A DNA stretch of 64,000 bases from Pseudomonas mohnii (GCF_900105115.1 NZ_FNRV01000001.1:1116001-1180000), one strand, 5' to 3'. Positions 1 through 8,377 are shown, numbered from the stretch's first letter. Notes: generated by a model not told the origin, from the sequence alone. Numbers and translations are program-made.

Positions 1-3000
1 TTGCCCACCCGTGGCGGCACGGTCTGGATCGGGTTGGTGCCGACGTTGGTGCCGTCGGATTTGGTGATGTCGTAAGCCAGCAATTGCGCATGCAGGCCCA
101 CGGTGCTCGATGGCCGCAGCAGGTTATTGCTGAAGGTGGTCGAGCCCTCGCCGGCGTTGCGGTCACGCTTGACCATGCCCATCACGGTGGCCATCTGGGG
201 CAGGTCCGGCATCACGCTGGGCAGACGGTTTTCCAGGGTGATGTTGATGCAGTCACCGGCCGCCGCACGCAGTACAAGCGGTTCCACCGGCACGCCGGGT
301 TTGAGTTTGCCGGTGACCGGATCGAGGTCGGCCTTGCGCACATAGAGGATCGCGGTCGGGTCATGCAACGGCCCGCTTTGCCCGCCGATGGTGAAGGTCA
401 GACCGTCTTCAGGGTCGGTCACGGTGACTTGTGGAATGCTCACCGCCCGCGAGTTGAAGACCAGGGTGCCACCGGCCGGATTCAACGGCCCGCCGACGTG
501 TTGCCCAAGCCCCGCCGAGTCACCGATGGCCAGCCCCAAGGGGTTGCCGAGGATGTCGTTGGCCAGGGCCGCGACCACTTCATAGTTGCGTTGCGGGGTC
601 GGCCGGGTGCCGATGCCGTTGGGGTTGGCGCCGATCCGTGGACAGGTGCCATCGAAGGCCACGGTGTTGCGCATGCCGGCCGGTTTCGGGTTGTTTGGCA
701 GCGCGAACAGGTCGTTGCGCTGGGCCGTGTAGTTGCGCATCACACCCCAGATGCCGCTCCAGTAACCTTCCAGCGAAGCGTCCATGGAGTACAGGTAGTC
801 ACCGGTGGTGGCCGCCGAACTGGAGAGCATCGAGACCGGCGCAATGAAGCCCATCTGCTCGGAGATCCCGATCATCTGCGACGCGCGCCAGCCGGAGTTG
901 GAGCTGTTGCCGAAACCGGAACCGCTTTGCAGCCACTTCACGCCGTGCAGGGTGACGTTGTGTTCCTCTTCGTGACCGCCGGCATGCACCCGCAGCCGCA
1001 CGTTGTCGCCGGTGTAGGTGCGCAGCATCGGGGTGAACGGATCGCCCGGTTCCGCGCCGCCCTTGTTGATGTGCGGCGGGAACAGGGTGGTGCCGCCGGT
1101 GGGACCGGTGGCCGCGCTGATCAGGTTCGGCGCCAGGTTCATCGCCGGGATCGCACGGTCGGTACGGCTTTGCATGGCGTACGCCAGATCGCCGCCCAGG
1201 CCATCGGCCTGCATGCCGCGCTTGCCGTCAGGGCCGACCTTGTTCGGGTCGTACACCCGCAGGGCCAGCGGTTCGTTGCGGTAATTGACCACGAACATGC
1301 CGGGGTCATCGACCGATATCGCTTGCGGGCAAGGCCGGCTCGGGCAGCCCGGCATCAGACCGCCACGGGCTTCGACCACTTGCTCAAGCAGGGTCTCGGC
1401 TTCCTTGCGCACCGGCGGATTGATCGCGTAGCGGAAGCTGTCGGCGGTGGCCGGGAAGCGTTGCGCGTCAGGAATGCCATTGGGACCTGCGCCCACGTAC
1501 ACCCCCGCTTCATAGGCGTGCTGGAAGTCGCTGTATTCGAGGAAGAACTCACGGAAGCTGTCGTTCTTGCCGTCACCGTCCAGGTCGCCGGTGGAGATCA
1601 CCGCTTGCCACGACGTCGGCCCGCCGTCCTGCCGCGCGCCGCTGTACAACGGCTCGCCGGTTTCGGCGTGGAACCAGGTGGAACCGGCCGGTTCGGCCAG
1701 CACGGTGGCGTACAGGCCAATCTGTTGGTGCGTCGATGGGCCGAGGTGGTCATGGGTGAAGATGGTGCCCAGGCCACGGTCGACACCCTTGGTGTTCACC
1801 ACCGGATCGACGAACCAGCGTTGCATCGCGGTGCGCGCGCCGACCCAGTCGGCCCGGCCGTATTGGCCGAAGAACGGATGTGCCTTGGCTTTCGGGCACG
1901 CGGCCGTGCCGTCGCGCGGGTCGGTGCCTTCGCACTGGTTGAACTGGCGAATGGCGTGGATGCGTTCTTGCACGGCACCCGGTGAAAGGACGCCGTCCTC
2001 GTAGTTCCAGCCGTTGGCCGAACCGTCGGCCGCCGTCAGGTCCCATTTCGGCAGGTGGATGTGCTGGCCGATCACGTCGGTCGGTGTGCGCACCTGATAG
2101 TCGTCCATCTCATAGATGGCCGGCACCAGGTTGGTTTGCTGGTACTGCACGCAATCGAAGGTGTTCATGCGCATCACCAGTGGCTCTGGCGGACGCTGCT
2201 TGGTGATCACCGGCCAGGCGTCTTCCCACAGCGCGAGAATGCGCGCCTGCGGGAAGTGGTAGCCGACTTTGTTGTACACCGCGTCGAACTGAATGTTCGC
2301 CGCCTTGTAGATGCGCGGACGGTCGGCGGTGAAGGTCGAGGCACCGCTGAACGACATGCCGTCGATCCGCTCACCGCTGTTGAACTCACCGCTGCCGGCA
2401 CTGCTGGTCAGGCGCTTGGCCCGGTCATCCATGCAGGGTTCGTAGTACGGTGCGCCCGCCATCGGCAGCGCGCCGTTGGTGCGGAAGTTGCGCGCCACCA
2501 CCTGGTTGCCCGGCAGCACGGCGAAACTGGGGTGTTCTTTTTTGGCGTGGAACGCCATGGCTGCCTGCTCGACTTCGGTGCCTTCTTCGGGCAGGTACAG
2601 CGGCTTGGCGCGGGTCACTTCCTTGGAGAAATCCAGGGATGTGGTCACCGTGTGCGCCTCGCCGCCAGAGGCGAAACCGTCCAGCGAGTGACGCCCCAGG
2701 CCACCATCCCAGCCACCGGACTGCGCCGGATCGAGGTTGGCCCACAAGGCATTGCCACTCGATTTCAAGGCCTGGGCCTTGGCCGCGTCGAGCATGTCCA
2801 GCGGTGGGGTCGGCGGGCGTTGGCCGACCGAACTTTCCATACCGCCGATCCAGAAGGGATAGCCGGGGTTTTTCAGGCTGCCGTCGGCATTGCGGTTGGC
2901 TTCGCTGCGATCCACCAGCGCCAGCGAACCAATCGCCTGGCCCACCCCGTTGCCGCCATGATGCCCGCTGTCATCGTCGCCCTCTTCATCGTCGTCATCG

Positions 3001-4889
3001 TCATTGGCGGCCACCAGGGACTCGCTGATTTTCGGTACGACCGCGACTTTGCCCGGCATCGGCGCCATGGCTTTGCCCGGCAGCGGTACCACCGCCGGAA
3101 TCGGCGTGCCGGCCACAATCTCACCATCGGGCAAGGCCCGTGCACCCGCCGCCGGTTTACCGCTGCGCAGGGCATAGGGTTCGCTGTGGTAACCGTCGGC
3201 GCCCTGTTGCGAGACTTCGAGTTTGGTGCCTTCTTCAAAGACGTCATGGACCCGCCACATGCTCCACATGCCTTGGGCAAAGTGCGGGTAGAAGTGGCAG
3301 TGATAAATCGCATCGCCCGCTACCCGGTTACGGTTGCCCGAACCGCCGTTGGCGATTTCATAGGTGTAGCCGGCGCCCGGCCCGATGCCCTGGGCGTCCA
3401 CGTAGTCGGAGTTGTCGTCGTTGGGGTTGAACAGCCACTGATGCCCGTGCAGGTGGAAGATGTGCTGCTCATGGCCGTTGTGGGTGTTGCGGAATTTGAC
3501 GAAGTCGCCGATGTAGCTGTGGTTGACGTTGGACGGCTCGGACGGATACAGCGCCATGGTCGCCTTGACCCCGACCTGATCGGCCCTGGGCACTTCACCG
3601 GGACGAATGTTTTCCAGCCCGGCGTTGGCCGGTACGTCCACCAGCATCGCCACGTCGCCGACGGTGTGAGAGCTGAGGAAGAATTCTTCATAGGCACACG
3701 ACAGGCAATCGTGCATCGGCCCCACGCCCAGTCGGTTGGCCACGACCTCGGCGCCCATGCCGCCGGAACCGTAGTTGATCATGAAGCCATCGCGGGTCGG
3801 CTCCAGCACGTGGGCCATGACCGGGTCGGCCCAGTAGCCTGGAAACGCCTGGGTCGCGGCGGTTTCATCCTGGAACTGCGAAGCGAAGTCGCGGAAAGGC
3901 TCCAGACGATTGGGCAGCGCCGGGTTGCGTTTGCCCATGGATTCCAGCGGATAGGTCGAGGGCGGGAAGCTGCCGTCGGCGTTGCTGCCCATGACAATGG
4001 CGTCACTTTCGCTGGAAATGATTTCGTTGCCGTCGACCATGTTGATGATCGGCGTGCCGGCCTTGCCTTCACGTATCCAGGGCTGGCGCTGCGGGTAGCG
4101 CGCCTGGTAATCGACGATCGGCTGGCCGGCCGGGGTGCGCCCGGTGGTGGCCAGGCGCATCTCTTCTTCGGTCACGGTGTTGCGGTAGGTGCGACCGCCC
4201 TTGGGCACCACCACCACTTCGCCGAACAGCCCGTTGGCCACGTTGCCGGCCGCCCCTTCGCCACCGAAGGTCGCGCCACGGCTGCTGGCGGCGAATGCGC
4301 CTTCACGCTCGGCGTACAAGGTGTAGCTGCGCGTGGCACCCGGCGGGATCAAGGTATTGGCGTTGCGTCCGGTAAACGAAGCGATGTCGTCGATGCTGTT
4401 GACCGCTTGCATGCCGTTGACCTGGAAACCGACATGGCGGTCAGTGACCTGCTCATCGACCTTGAAGGCATTCTCGTTGCCGACTTCGACTTCGCCCTCC
4501 ACGCCGCCATTTTCGTGCGAACCGGGGTTGGCCTGATAGGCCAGGAGGTTCTGCAGGTTGATGGTCAGGCAGTCGCCGGCAGCGACCCGCAATACCAGCG
4601 GACGCGGACGCTTGTCGGGGCGCAGCGACACCTTGCCCGGCACCGCGGCGCCGCCCTGAGCCAGGGATATCTCATGATCATCGACCACATCGCGACGCAG
4701 GGCGAACATCATGCCGTTAACGTTTTGCGCACCGAGGCGGTTGAACATCAGCGGCTGATCCAGCGCCACGACGTTGGCCACCAGATTGCGCTCACAGCGC
4801 GCAGCCGCTTCGGCCAACTCGACGCCGAACATCGAGGCCGCCAGCAGCAACAAATGAAAGACGGATGGAACGTGGAAAATGCCGGTCAT
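1..4889 (-). CDS. Giant multicopper oxidase, MnxG/McoA type (partial, C-terminus beyond window)
   Basis: Putative secreted manganese(II)-oxidising multicopper oxidase. Reading the minus strand from the ATG at 4889 gives an open frame to the window edge, over 1,629 residues, far longer than laccases (about 500) and in the size range of Pseudomonas MnxG/McoA. The N-terminus has a hydrophobic signal-like stretch (residues 10-30). Copper motifs are visible: HLHGH near residue 475 and HCHFYPHFAQGM near residue 527, the classic H-C-H-x3-H-x4-M type 1 copper signature. A second His-rich segment (THDHLGPSTH) lies near residue 1045. An acidic loop rich in Asp followed by SGHHGG lies near residue 626. 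The start is preceded by GAGG. Transcribed with the transglycosylase gene upstream. MnxG versus McoA cannot be decided here, and substrate is inferred from family. Confidence 0.88.
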   Translation of the reverse strand, partial: MTGIFHVPSVFHLLLLAASMFGVELAEAAARCERNLVANVVALDQPLMFNRLGAQNVNGMMFALRRDVVDDHEISLAQGGAAVPGKVSLRPDKRPRPLVLRVAAGDCLTINLQNLLAYQANPGSHENGGVEGEVEVGNENAFKVDEQVTDRHVGFQVNGMQAVNSIDDIASFTGRNANTLIPPGATRSYTLYAEREGAFAASSRGATFGGEGAAGNVANGLFGEVVVVPKGGRTYRNTVTEEEMRLATTGRTPAGQPIVDYQARYPQRQPWIREGKAGTPIINMVDGNEIISSESDAIVMGSNADGSFPPSTYPLESMGKRNPALPNRLEPFRDFASQFQDETAATQAFPGYWADPVMAHVLEPTRDGFMINYGSGGMGAEVVANRLGVGPMHDCLSCAYEEFFLSSHTVGDVAMLVDVPANAGLENIRPGEVPRADQVGVKATMALYPSEPSNVNHSYIGDFVKFRNTHNGHEQHIFHLHGHQWLFNPNDDNSDYVDAQGIGPGAGYTYEIANGGSGNRNRVAGDAIYHCHFYPHFAQGMWSMWRVHDVFEEGTKLEVSQQGADGYHSEPYALRSGKPAAGARALPDGEIVAGTPIPAVVPLPGKAMAPMPGKVAVVPKISESLVAANDDDDDEEGDDDSGHHGGNGVGQAIGSLALVDRSEANRNADGSLKNPGYPFWIGGMESSVGQRPPTPPLDMLDAAKAQALKSSGNALWANLDPAQSGGWDGGLGRHSLDGFASGGEAHTVTTSLDFSKEVTRAKPLYLPEEGTEVEQAAMAFHAKKEHPSFAVLPGNQVVARNFRTNGALPMAGAPYYEPCMDDRAKRLTSSAGSGEFNSGERIDGMSFSGASTFTADRPRIYKAANIQFDAVYNKVGYHFPQARILALWEDAWPVITKQRPPEPLVMRMNTFDCVQYQQTNLVPAIYEMDDYQVRTPTDVIGQHIHLPKWDLTAADGSANGWNYEDGVLSPGAVQERIHAIRQFNQCEGTDPRDGTAACPKAKAHPFFGQYGRADWVGARTAMQRWFVDPVVNTKGVDRGLGTIFTHDHLGPSTHQQIGLYATVLAEPAGSTWFHAETGEPLYSGARQDGGPTSWQAVISTGDLDGDGKNDSFREFFLEYSDFQHAYEAGVYVGAGPNGIPDAQRFPATADSFRYAINPPVRKEAETLLEQVVEARGGLMPGCPSRPCPQAISVDDPGMFVVNYRNEPLALRVYDPNKVGPDGKRGMQADGLGGDLAYAMQSRTDRAIPAMNLAPNLISAATGPTGGTTLFPPHINKGGAEPGDPFTPMLRTYTGDNVRLRVHAGGHEEEHNVTLHGVKWLQSGSGFGNSSNSGWRASQMIGISEQMGFIAPVSMLSSSAATTGDYLYSMDASLEGYWSGIWGVMRNYTAQRNDLFALPNNPKPAGMRNTVAFDGTCPRIGANPNGIGTRPTPQRNYEVVAALANDILGNPLGLAIGDSAGLGQHVGGPLNPAGGTLVFNSRAVSIPQVTVTDPEDGLTFTIGGQSGPLHDPTAILYVRKADLDPVTGKLKPGVPVEPLVLRAAAGDCINITLENRLPSVMPDLPQMATVMGMVKRDRNAGEGSTTFSNNLLRPSSTVGLHAQLLAYDITKSDGTNVGTNPIQTVPPRVG

Positions 4890-4944
4890 GATCAAGGGCC
4901 TCGCTGTGGGTGCTCACAGGGAATAATTCTCGACAACTCCGTTG

Positions 4945-4960
4945 AGCAATCTGCATGCCA
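4945..4960 (-). promoter_or_regulatory. Candidate sigma-54 promoter of the multicopper oxidase
   Basis: The minus strand reads TGGCATGCAGATTGCT, matching the sigma-54 -24/-12 pattern TGGCACG-N4-TTGCA with the exact 12-nt spacing between GG and GC. It would start transcription about 46 nt before the ATG at 4889. In P. putida GB-1 Mn oxidation needs RpoN and the NtrC-type regulator MnxR, which fits. Not experimentally shown here. Confidence 0.5.
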
Positions 4961-5011
4961 TAAAAATTACGTTTACTTTTCATACGGTTACGATTGGCAC
5001 TTGATACATCG

Positions 5012-5073
5012 GGGGATAATTCCCCACTTATTCCCCACTTTTTCGCCGGGGCCACCATGCCCCAATGTTGGGG
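5012..5073. promoter_or_regulatory. Candidate enhancer/operator region with CCCCAA dyad and repeated ATTCCCCACTT
   Basis: Between the oxidase and transglycosylase genes lie two adjacent direct copies of ATTCCCCACTT (5019-5029, 5030-5040), a GGGGA-TAAT-TCCCC dyad (5012-5025) and a CCCCAA-TG-TTGGGG dyad (5060-5073). The last is centred about 115 bp upstream of the sigma-54-like motif, a usual distance for an NtrC-family activator site. Confidence 0.4.
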
Positions 5074-5095
5074 AAAACCACCCCACGGCTTACGT

Positions 5096-5704
5096 TCACA
5101 GCGGGGCGTCGGCCGACAAGCCCTGCAAACGCCGGTACTGGCGCAGCACGCTGGGCACATAACGCTGGGTTTCGGCGAACGGCGGGATCACGCCGCCACG
5201 GCTGAGCACCGCTTGCGGCCCGGCGTTGTAGGCCGCCACGGCGAGGGCGATGTCGTTGTCGAACAGGGTCATCAGCCGCTTGAGATAACGGGCGCCGCCC
5301 TGGATGTTGGCCTTGGGGTCGTAGACGTCGGTCACGCCCATCTCGCGGGCCGTGTCGGGCATCAACTGCATCAAGCCACCGGCCCCCTTGGCGGACACCG
5401 CACTGGGGTTGTAGGCCGACTCGGTCTTGATCACCGCGTGCAATAGGGCGGCCGGCAACTGGTTGGCCGTGGCCGCCGCCGACACCAGCTCGGCGTAGGG
5501 TTGCGCGGCAATCATCTGCGGCTGTTGATCGAGGCTGACCACCGCCGCCGCGGGCTCGTGAATGACCCGTTCATAGTGCCGGCCGGGGCGGTGGACGTTG
5601 GACAGGACGAAGTTGCCGTTGGCATCCGTGGACACGAACACATCGGCTTGAGCGACGCCCGCCAGCAGCAGACAGCCGAGCATTCCCGTGGTGAGTGTTT
5701 TCAT
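5096..5704 (-). CDS. Small periplasmic lytic transglycosylase (SLT domain)
   Basis: Predicted peptidoglycan lytic transglycosylase of the Slt family, 202 residues. A signal peptide occupies about residues 1-20. The SLT domain follows, with the catalytic Glu in the KTESAYNP segment, the GLMQLMPDTA motif and the AAYNAGP motif near the end. The ATG at 5704 is chosen over an upstream one because GGGGAGG lies at the right distance before it. It is the gene upstream of the multicopper oxidase on the same strand, and divergent from gspG. Such small transglycosylases often open the cell wall for secretion or pilus machines, which fits the neighbouring gspG-gspF, but that link is inferred. Confidence 0.9.
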   Translation of the reverse strand: MKTLTTGMLGCLLLAGVAQADVFVSTDANGNFVLSNVHRPGRHYERVIHEPAAAVVSLDQQPQMIAAQPYAELVSAAATANQLPAALLHAVIKTESAYNPSAVSAKGAGGLMQLMPDTAREMGVTDVYDPKANIQGGARYLKRLMTLFDNDIALAVAAYNAGPQAVLSRGGVIPPFAETQRYVPSVLRQYRRLQGLSADAPL

Positions 5705-5733
5705 TGTTATGCCTCCCCTGCCCGGCCCCGAAA

Positions 5734-5753
5734 ATTGGGGGTTATGCCCCAAT
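5734..5753. promoter_or_regulatory. ATTGGGG/CCCCAAT dyad between transglycosylase and gspG
   Basis: ATTGGGG (5734-5740) and CCCCAAT (5747-5753) form an inverted repeat with a 6-nt spacer. The same half-site as the dyad at 5060-5073 in front of the oxidase suggests one regulator acts at both. It lies about 65 bp upstream of the sigma-54-like motif facing gspG and inside the likely leader of the transglycosylase gene. Confidence 0.4.
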
Positions 5754-5775
5754 GGCCAGTCGTGAATCAGCCATA

Positions 5776-5791
5776 CGCAAGCACTGTGCCG
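5776..5791 (-). promoter_or_regulatory. Candidate sigma-54 promoter toward transglycosylase/oxidase genes
   Basis: The minus strand reads CGGCACAGTGCTTGCG: GGCAC at -24 and TTGC at -12 with correct spacing. Transcription would begin about 60 nt before the transglycosylase ATG at 5704. Confidence 0.4.
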
Positions 5792-5807
5792 AAAGCGCAG
5801 AAGCCCG

Positions 5808-5823
5808 TGGCACGCGGGTTACA
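5808..5823 (+). promoter_or_regulatory. Candidate sigma-54-like promoter toward gspG
   Basis: The sequence TGGCACGCGGGTTACA has a perfect -24 element (TGGCACG) but TTACA instead of TTGCA at -12, so the match is imperfect. It lies about 100 bp before the gspG start. Confidence 0.3.
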
Positions 5824-5910
5824 GGGAGACGCCCAAGCCTTGACCAACCCTTTGCATGGCAATTGCATAAGGCCCTGATGCGACCCTTCTGCCGACTGTG
5901 TGAGGTCATC

Positions 5911-6345
5911 ATGAATCAGCGACTGTGTTTCGCCCCGCGTGCCCAACGCGGCTTCACTCTGCTCGAACTGCTGGTGGTGCTGGTGGTGCTGGGGTTGTTG
6001 GCCGGCATCGTCGCGCCGAAATATTTCGCTCAGTTGGGCCGCTCCGAAGTGAAGGTGGCCAAGGCGCAAATTGAAGGACTGGGCAAGGCCCTGGACCTTT
6101 ACCGCCTGGAGGTCGGCCATTACCCGTCGACCGAACAGGGTTTGCAGGCGCTGGTCACCGCGCCCAGTGACGAACCCCACTGGACCGGTCCGTACTTGCA
6201 GAAAAAGCTGCCTCAGGACCCGTGGGGCCGTAACTACACCTACCGCTACCCTGGCGAAAACGGCGAGTACGACCTGCTGTCCATGGGCAAGGACGGGCAA
6301 CCCGGCGGCGAAGGCGAGAACGCTGAAGTCACCAGTTGGCAGTGA
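5911..6345 (+). CDS. gspG: Type II secretion major pseudopilin GspG
   Basis: Major pseudopilin of a type II secretion-like system, 144 residues, the usual GspG length. The prepilin cleavage site is seen as RGFTLLELL (cleavage after Gly, Phe +1, Glu +5), followed by the hydrophobic N-terminal helix, the GHYPSTEQGLQAL segment and the C-terminal DPWGR...YDLLSMGKDG region typical of GspG and its calcium site. The ATG at 5911 is chosen because it places the leader peptide at a normal 15 residues. gspF follows 5 bp downstream. No gspE, gspD or other secretion genes lie in the window, so this is an incomplete set; it may serve export of the adjacent giant oxidase. Confidence 0.93.
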   Translation: MNQRLCFAPRAQRGFTLLELLVVLVVLGLLAGIVAPKYFAQLGRSEVKVAKAQIEGLGKALDLYRLEVGHYPSTEQGLQALVTAPSDEPHWTGPYLQKKLPQDPWGRNYTYRYPGENGEYDLLSMGKDGQPGGEGENAEVTSWQ

Positions 6346-6350
6346 CGGAC

Positions 6351-7547
6351 ATGGCCACCATGCGATTTCATCTCAAAGCCGTCGGCAAGGCCGGCGTGGT
6401 TTCCATGACCGTCGAGGCACCGGGTCACAGCGAGGCGCGGCGCATCGCCGAAGACCAGGGCCTGCGGGTGGTCAGCCTGCACGCCGAACGTCATTGGCGG
6501 GCGTTGCGCCTGAAGCAGCGCGAGACGTTCAACCTGGTGTTGTTCAGCCAGGAATTGACCACGTTGCTCAATGCCGGCCTGCCGTTGATCGATGCCCTCG
6601 AAAGCCTGGCGGAAAAAGAAACCGCGCCCCAGGCCCGCAAGACCTTGAGCGAGCTGGTGCGCCTGCTTTATGAAGGCAAGTCGTTTTCCCAGGCGTTGGC
6701 CCAGTTGTCGGCGGTGTTCCCGCCGTTGTACGTGGCTCTGGTGCAATCCAGCGAGAAGACCGGCGCCGTCGGCGAAGCACTGGGCCGCTATGTCAGCTAT
6801 CGCCAGCGCATGGACGAGGTCCGCCAGAAGATCATCAGCGCCTCGATCTACCCCATGCTGTTGTTGGTGGTCGGGGGTGGCGTGGTGCTATTCCTGATGG
6901 GCTATGTGGTGCCGCGCTTCAGTCTGGTGTTCGAAGGACTGGGGTCAAACCTGCCGTGGCTGTCGCAGATCCTGATGAGCAGCGGCATGTTCCTGCACGC
7001 CCACCAGGGCGAGTTCTTCGGCGCCTTGCTGGCCGTCATCGTCGTCCTGGTGCTGCTCAAGCGCCAACCGGCCTTTCGCCGGGGCGTGGACCACCTGATC
7101 GAAAAACTCCCGGCGGTACACCAGCGCATTTTCATGTACGAACTGGCGCGTTTTTATCGCTCCCTGGGGATCCTCTTGCAAGGCGGCATTCCCCTGGTCA
7201 CCGCCATGGGCATGGTCCGTGGCCTGCTCACGGTGGCCTCGCGCACACGCCTGGACCAGGCGTGCGAGCGGGTACGCGAAGGGCAATCGCTGTCGACGGC
7301 GCTGGAGCTCAATCATCTGGTGACCCCGGTGTCCCTGCGCCTGCTGCGTGCCGGTGAACAGTCCGGCAACCTCGGGCAAATGATGGAGCGCAGCGCCGAC
7401 TTCTACGACGAAGAAATCAGCCGCTGGATCGAATGGTTCGTGCGCTTGTTCGAACCCTTGCTGATGACCTTCATTGGCCTGTTGATCGGGGTGATCGTGA
7501 TCCTGATGTACATCCCCATTTTCGAACTGGCCTCGAGCATTCACTGA
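6351..7547 (+). CDS. gspF: Type II secretion inner-membrane protein GspF
   Basis: Polytopic inner-membrane platform protein of type II secretion/type IV pilus systems, about 398 residues, the normal length. Two repeated T2SSF domains are seen (about residues 60-185 and 265-388), with three membrane segments (about 160-190, 215-235, 365-390). The ATG at 6351 is used; an in-frame TTG at 6336 would overlap the gspG stop and a second ATG lies at 6360. Five bases separate it from gspG, so they are cotranscribed. GspF normally works with a GspE ATPase, which must be encoded elsewhere. Confidence 0.93.
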   Translation: MATMRFHLKAVGKAGVVSMTVEAPGHSEARRIAEDQGLRVVSLHAERHWRALRLKQRETFNLVLFSQELTTLLNAGLPLIDALESLAEKETAPQARKTLSELVRLLYEGKSFSQALAQLSAVFPPLYVALVQSSEKTGAVGEALGRYVSYRQRMDEVRQKIISASIYPMLLLVVGGGVVLFLMGYVVPRFSLVFEGLGSNLPWLSQILMSSGMFLHAHQGEFFGALLAVIVVLVLLKRQPAFRRGVDHLIEKLPAVHQRIFMYELARFYRSLGILLQGGIPLVTAMGMVRGLLTVASRTRLDQACERVREGQSLSTALELNHLVTPVSLRLLRAGEQSGNLGQMMERSADFYDEEISRWIEWFVRLFEPLLMTFIGLLIGVIVILMYIPIFELASSIH

Positions 7548-7583
7548 CCGCTCTGGAACGGGGCCTGGCACCGCGACGGACGA

Positions 7584-7680
7584 TTTATCGACGTCGCAAA
7601 TGAATAAAGCGGGACGTTGAGGTGTTTATCGACAGTTCCTGCTGAATAAAGCAATGCATTGCATTGTTTATCAACGTTCC
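7584..7680. repeat. Tandem ~42-bp upstream repeat with TTTATCGAC / TGAATAAAGC elements
   Basis: TTTATCGAC occurs at 7584 and 7625 and as TTTATCAAC at 7667. TGAATAAAGC occurs at 7601 and 7643. The elements alternate with a 41-42 bp period, giving about two and a half units directly upstream of the Gly-rich protein gene. Each unit has a TTTAT...ATAAA dyad. It looks like a multi-site operator; function unknown. Confidence 0.55.
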
Positions 7681-7706
7681 ACCTGAAGAAGAAGACGGAG
7701 ATCGAT

Positions 7707-8357
7707 ATGCACATGAACAAGCTTATGCTGGCTGTTGCAATTGGCGCAGTTCTGTCGGCATCTACCGTACTGATTCCGGACAACCTGTCCGGGGTTTCGA
7801 GCGCTCACGCAAGAGAAGGGGGTAGTGGTGGAGGTGGCGGCGGCCACGGTGGTGGTGGCGGCGGTAGTGGCGGTGGCGGTGGCGGCCACGGTGGTGGCGG
7901 CGGCGGTAGTGGCGGTGGCGGCGGCGGTGGCGGCCACGGTGGTGGCGGCGGCGGTAGTGGCGGTGGCGGCGGCGGTGGCGGCCACGGTGGTGGTGGCGGC
8001 GGCGGAAGTGGCGGCGGCGGTAATGGTGGTGGAAGCGGCAGTGGCCACGGTGGAAGTGGCAGCAGCGGCAACAGCGGCAGCGACCATGCTTCGGGGCACA
8101 GCGGCAGCACAGCTTCCTCCGGCTCGGGACGCAACAGCAGCCACGCAGAACCGGGTGATGACCATGGGGTTCATCGTGCCGGCGAGGTGGGCGACGACCA
8201 CGGCGTGCACCATGCCGGACAACAGGCAGGCGACGACCACGGCGCTCATCATGCCGGTGAGGTAGGCGACGACCGCGGAGCCCATCGTGCTGGCGAAGTC
8301 GGGGACGATCGCGGCGTGCATGTGGGTGGCGAAGCAGGCGATGACAAACGGACCTGA
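7707..8357 (+). CDS. Secreted Gly-rich protein with His/Asp repeats
   Basis: Unrecognised exported protein of 216 residues. Residues 1-36 form a signal peptide with an AHA cleavage-like end. Residues 38-112 are nearly pure glycine with spaced GHGG and GSGG. The tail (about 145-216) carries five to six copies of a GDDHGxHxAGE-type unit. The ATG at 7707 is preceded by GACGGAG, whereas the frame opens earlier without such a site. His/Asp-rich repeats of this kind could bind divalent metals, which would suit the metal-oxidase neighbourhood, but that is inference. Gly-rich regions also suggest a structural or matrix protein. Confidence 0.75.
   Translation: MHMNKLMLAVAIGAVLSASTVLIPDNLSGVSSAHAREGGSGGGGGGHGGGGGGSGGGGGGHGGGGGGSGGGGGGGGHGGGGGGSGGGGGGGGHGGGGGGGSGGGGNGGGSGSGHGGSGSSGNSGSDHASGHSGSTASSGSGRNSSHAEPGDDHGVHRAGEVGDDHGVHHAGQQAGDDHGAHHAGEVGDDRGAHRAGEVGDDRGVHVGGEAGDDKRT
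7843..8030 (+). repeat. Intragenic 42/48-bp Gly-codon repeat
   Basis: The GGCCACGG word starting the unit recurs at 7843, 7885, 7933 and 7981, giving units of 42, 48 and 48 bp. The last two units are almost identical. The array encodes GHGG...GSGG blocks and is likely to vary in copy number by slippage. Confidence 0.8.
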
Positions 8358-8377
8358 CATTCACTCATCAACACACG

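Noticed and set aside
5019..5040. Possible DnaA boxes/origin in the repeated ATTCCCCACTT
   Set aside because: The words do not match TTATCCACA and there is no other origin feature; a regulatory role fits better.
84..5162. Two very long plus-strand open frames (84-1985 and 2055-5162)
   Set aside because: They lie antisense to the multicopper oxidase, whose copper motifs and protein-like composition are clear on the minus strand; they are GC-rich mirror frames.
7671..8364. Minus-strand frames rich in Ala/Thr, Pro or Arg/His opposite the Gly-rich gene
   Set aside because: They are the complement of the Gly-codon repeat and have no ribosome site or family features.
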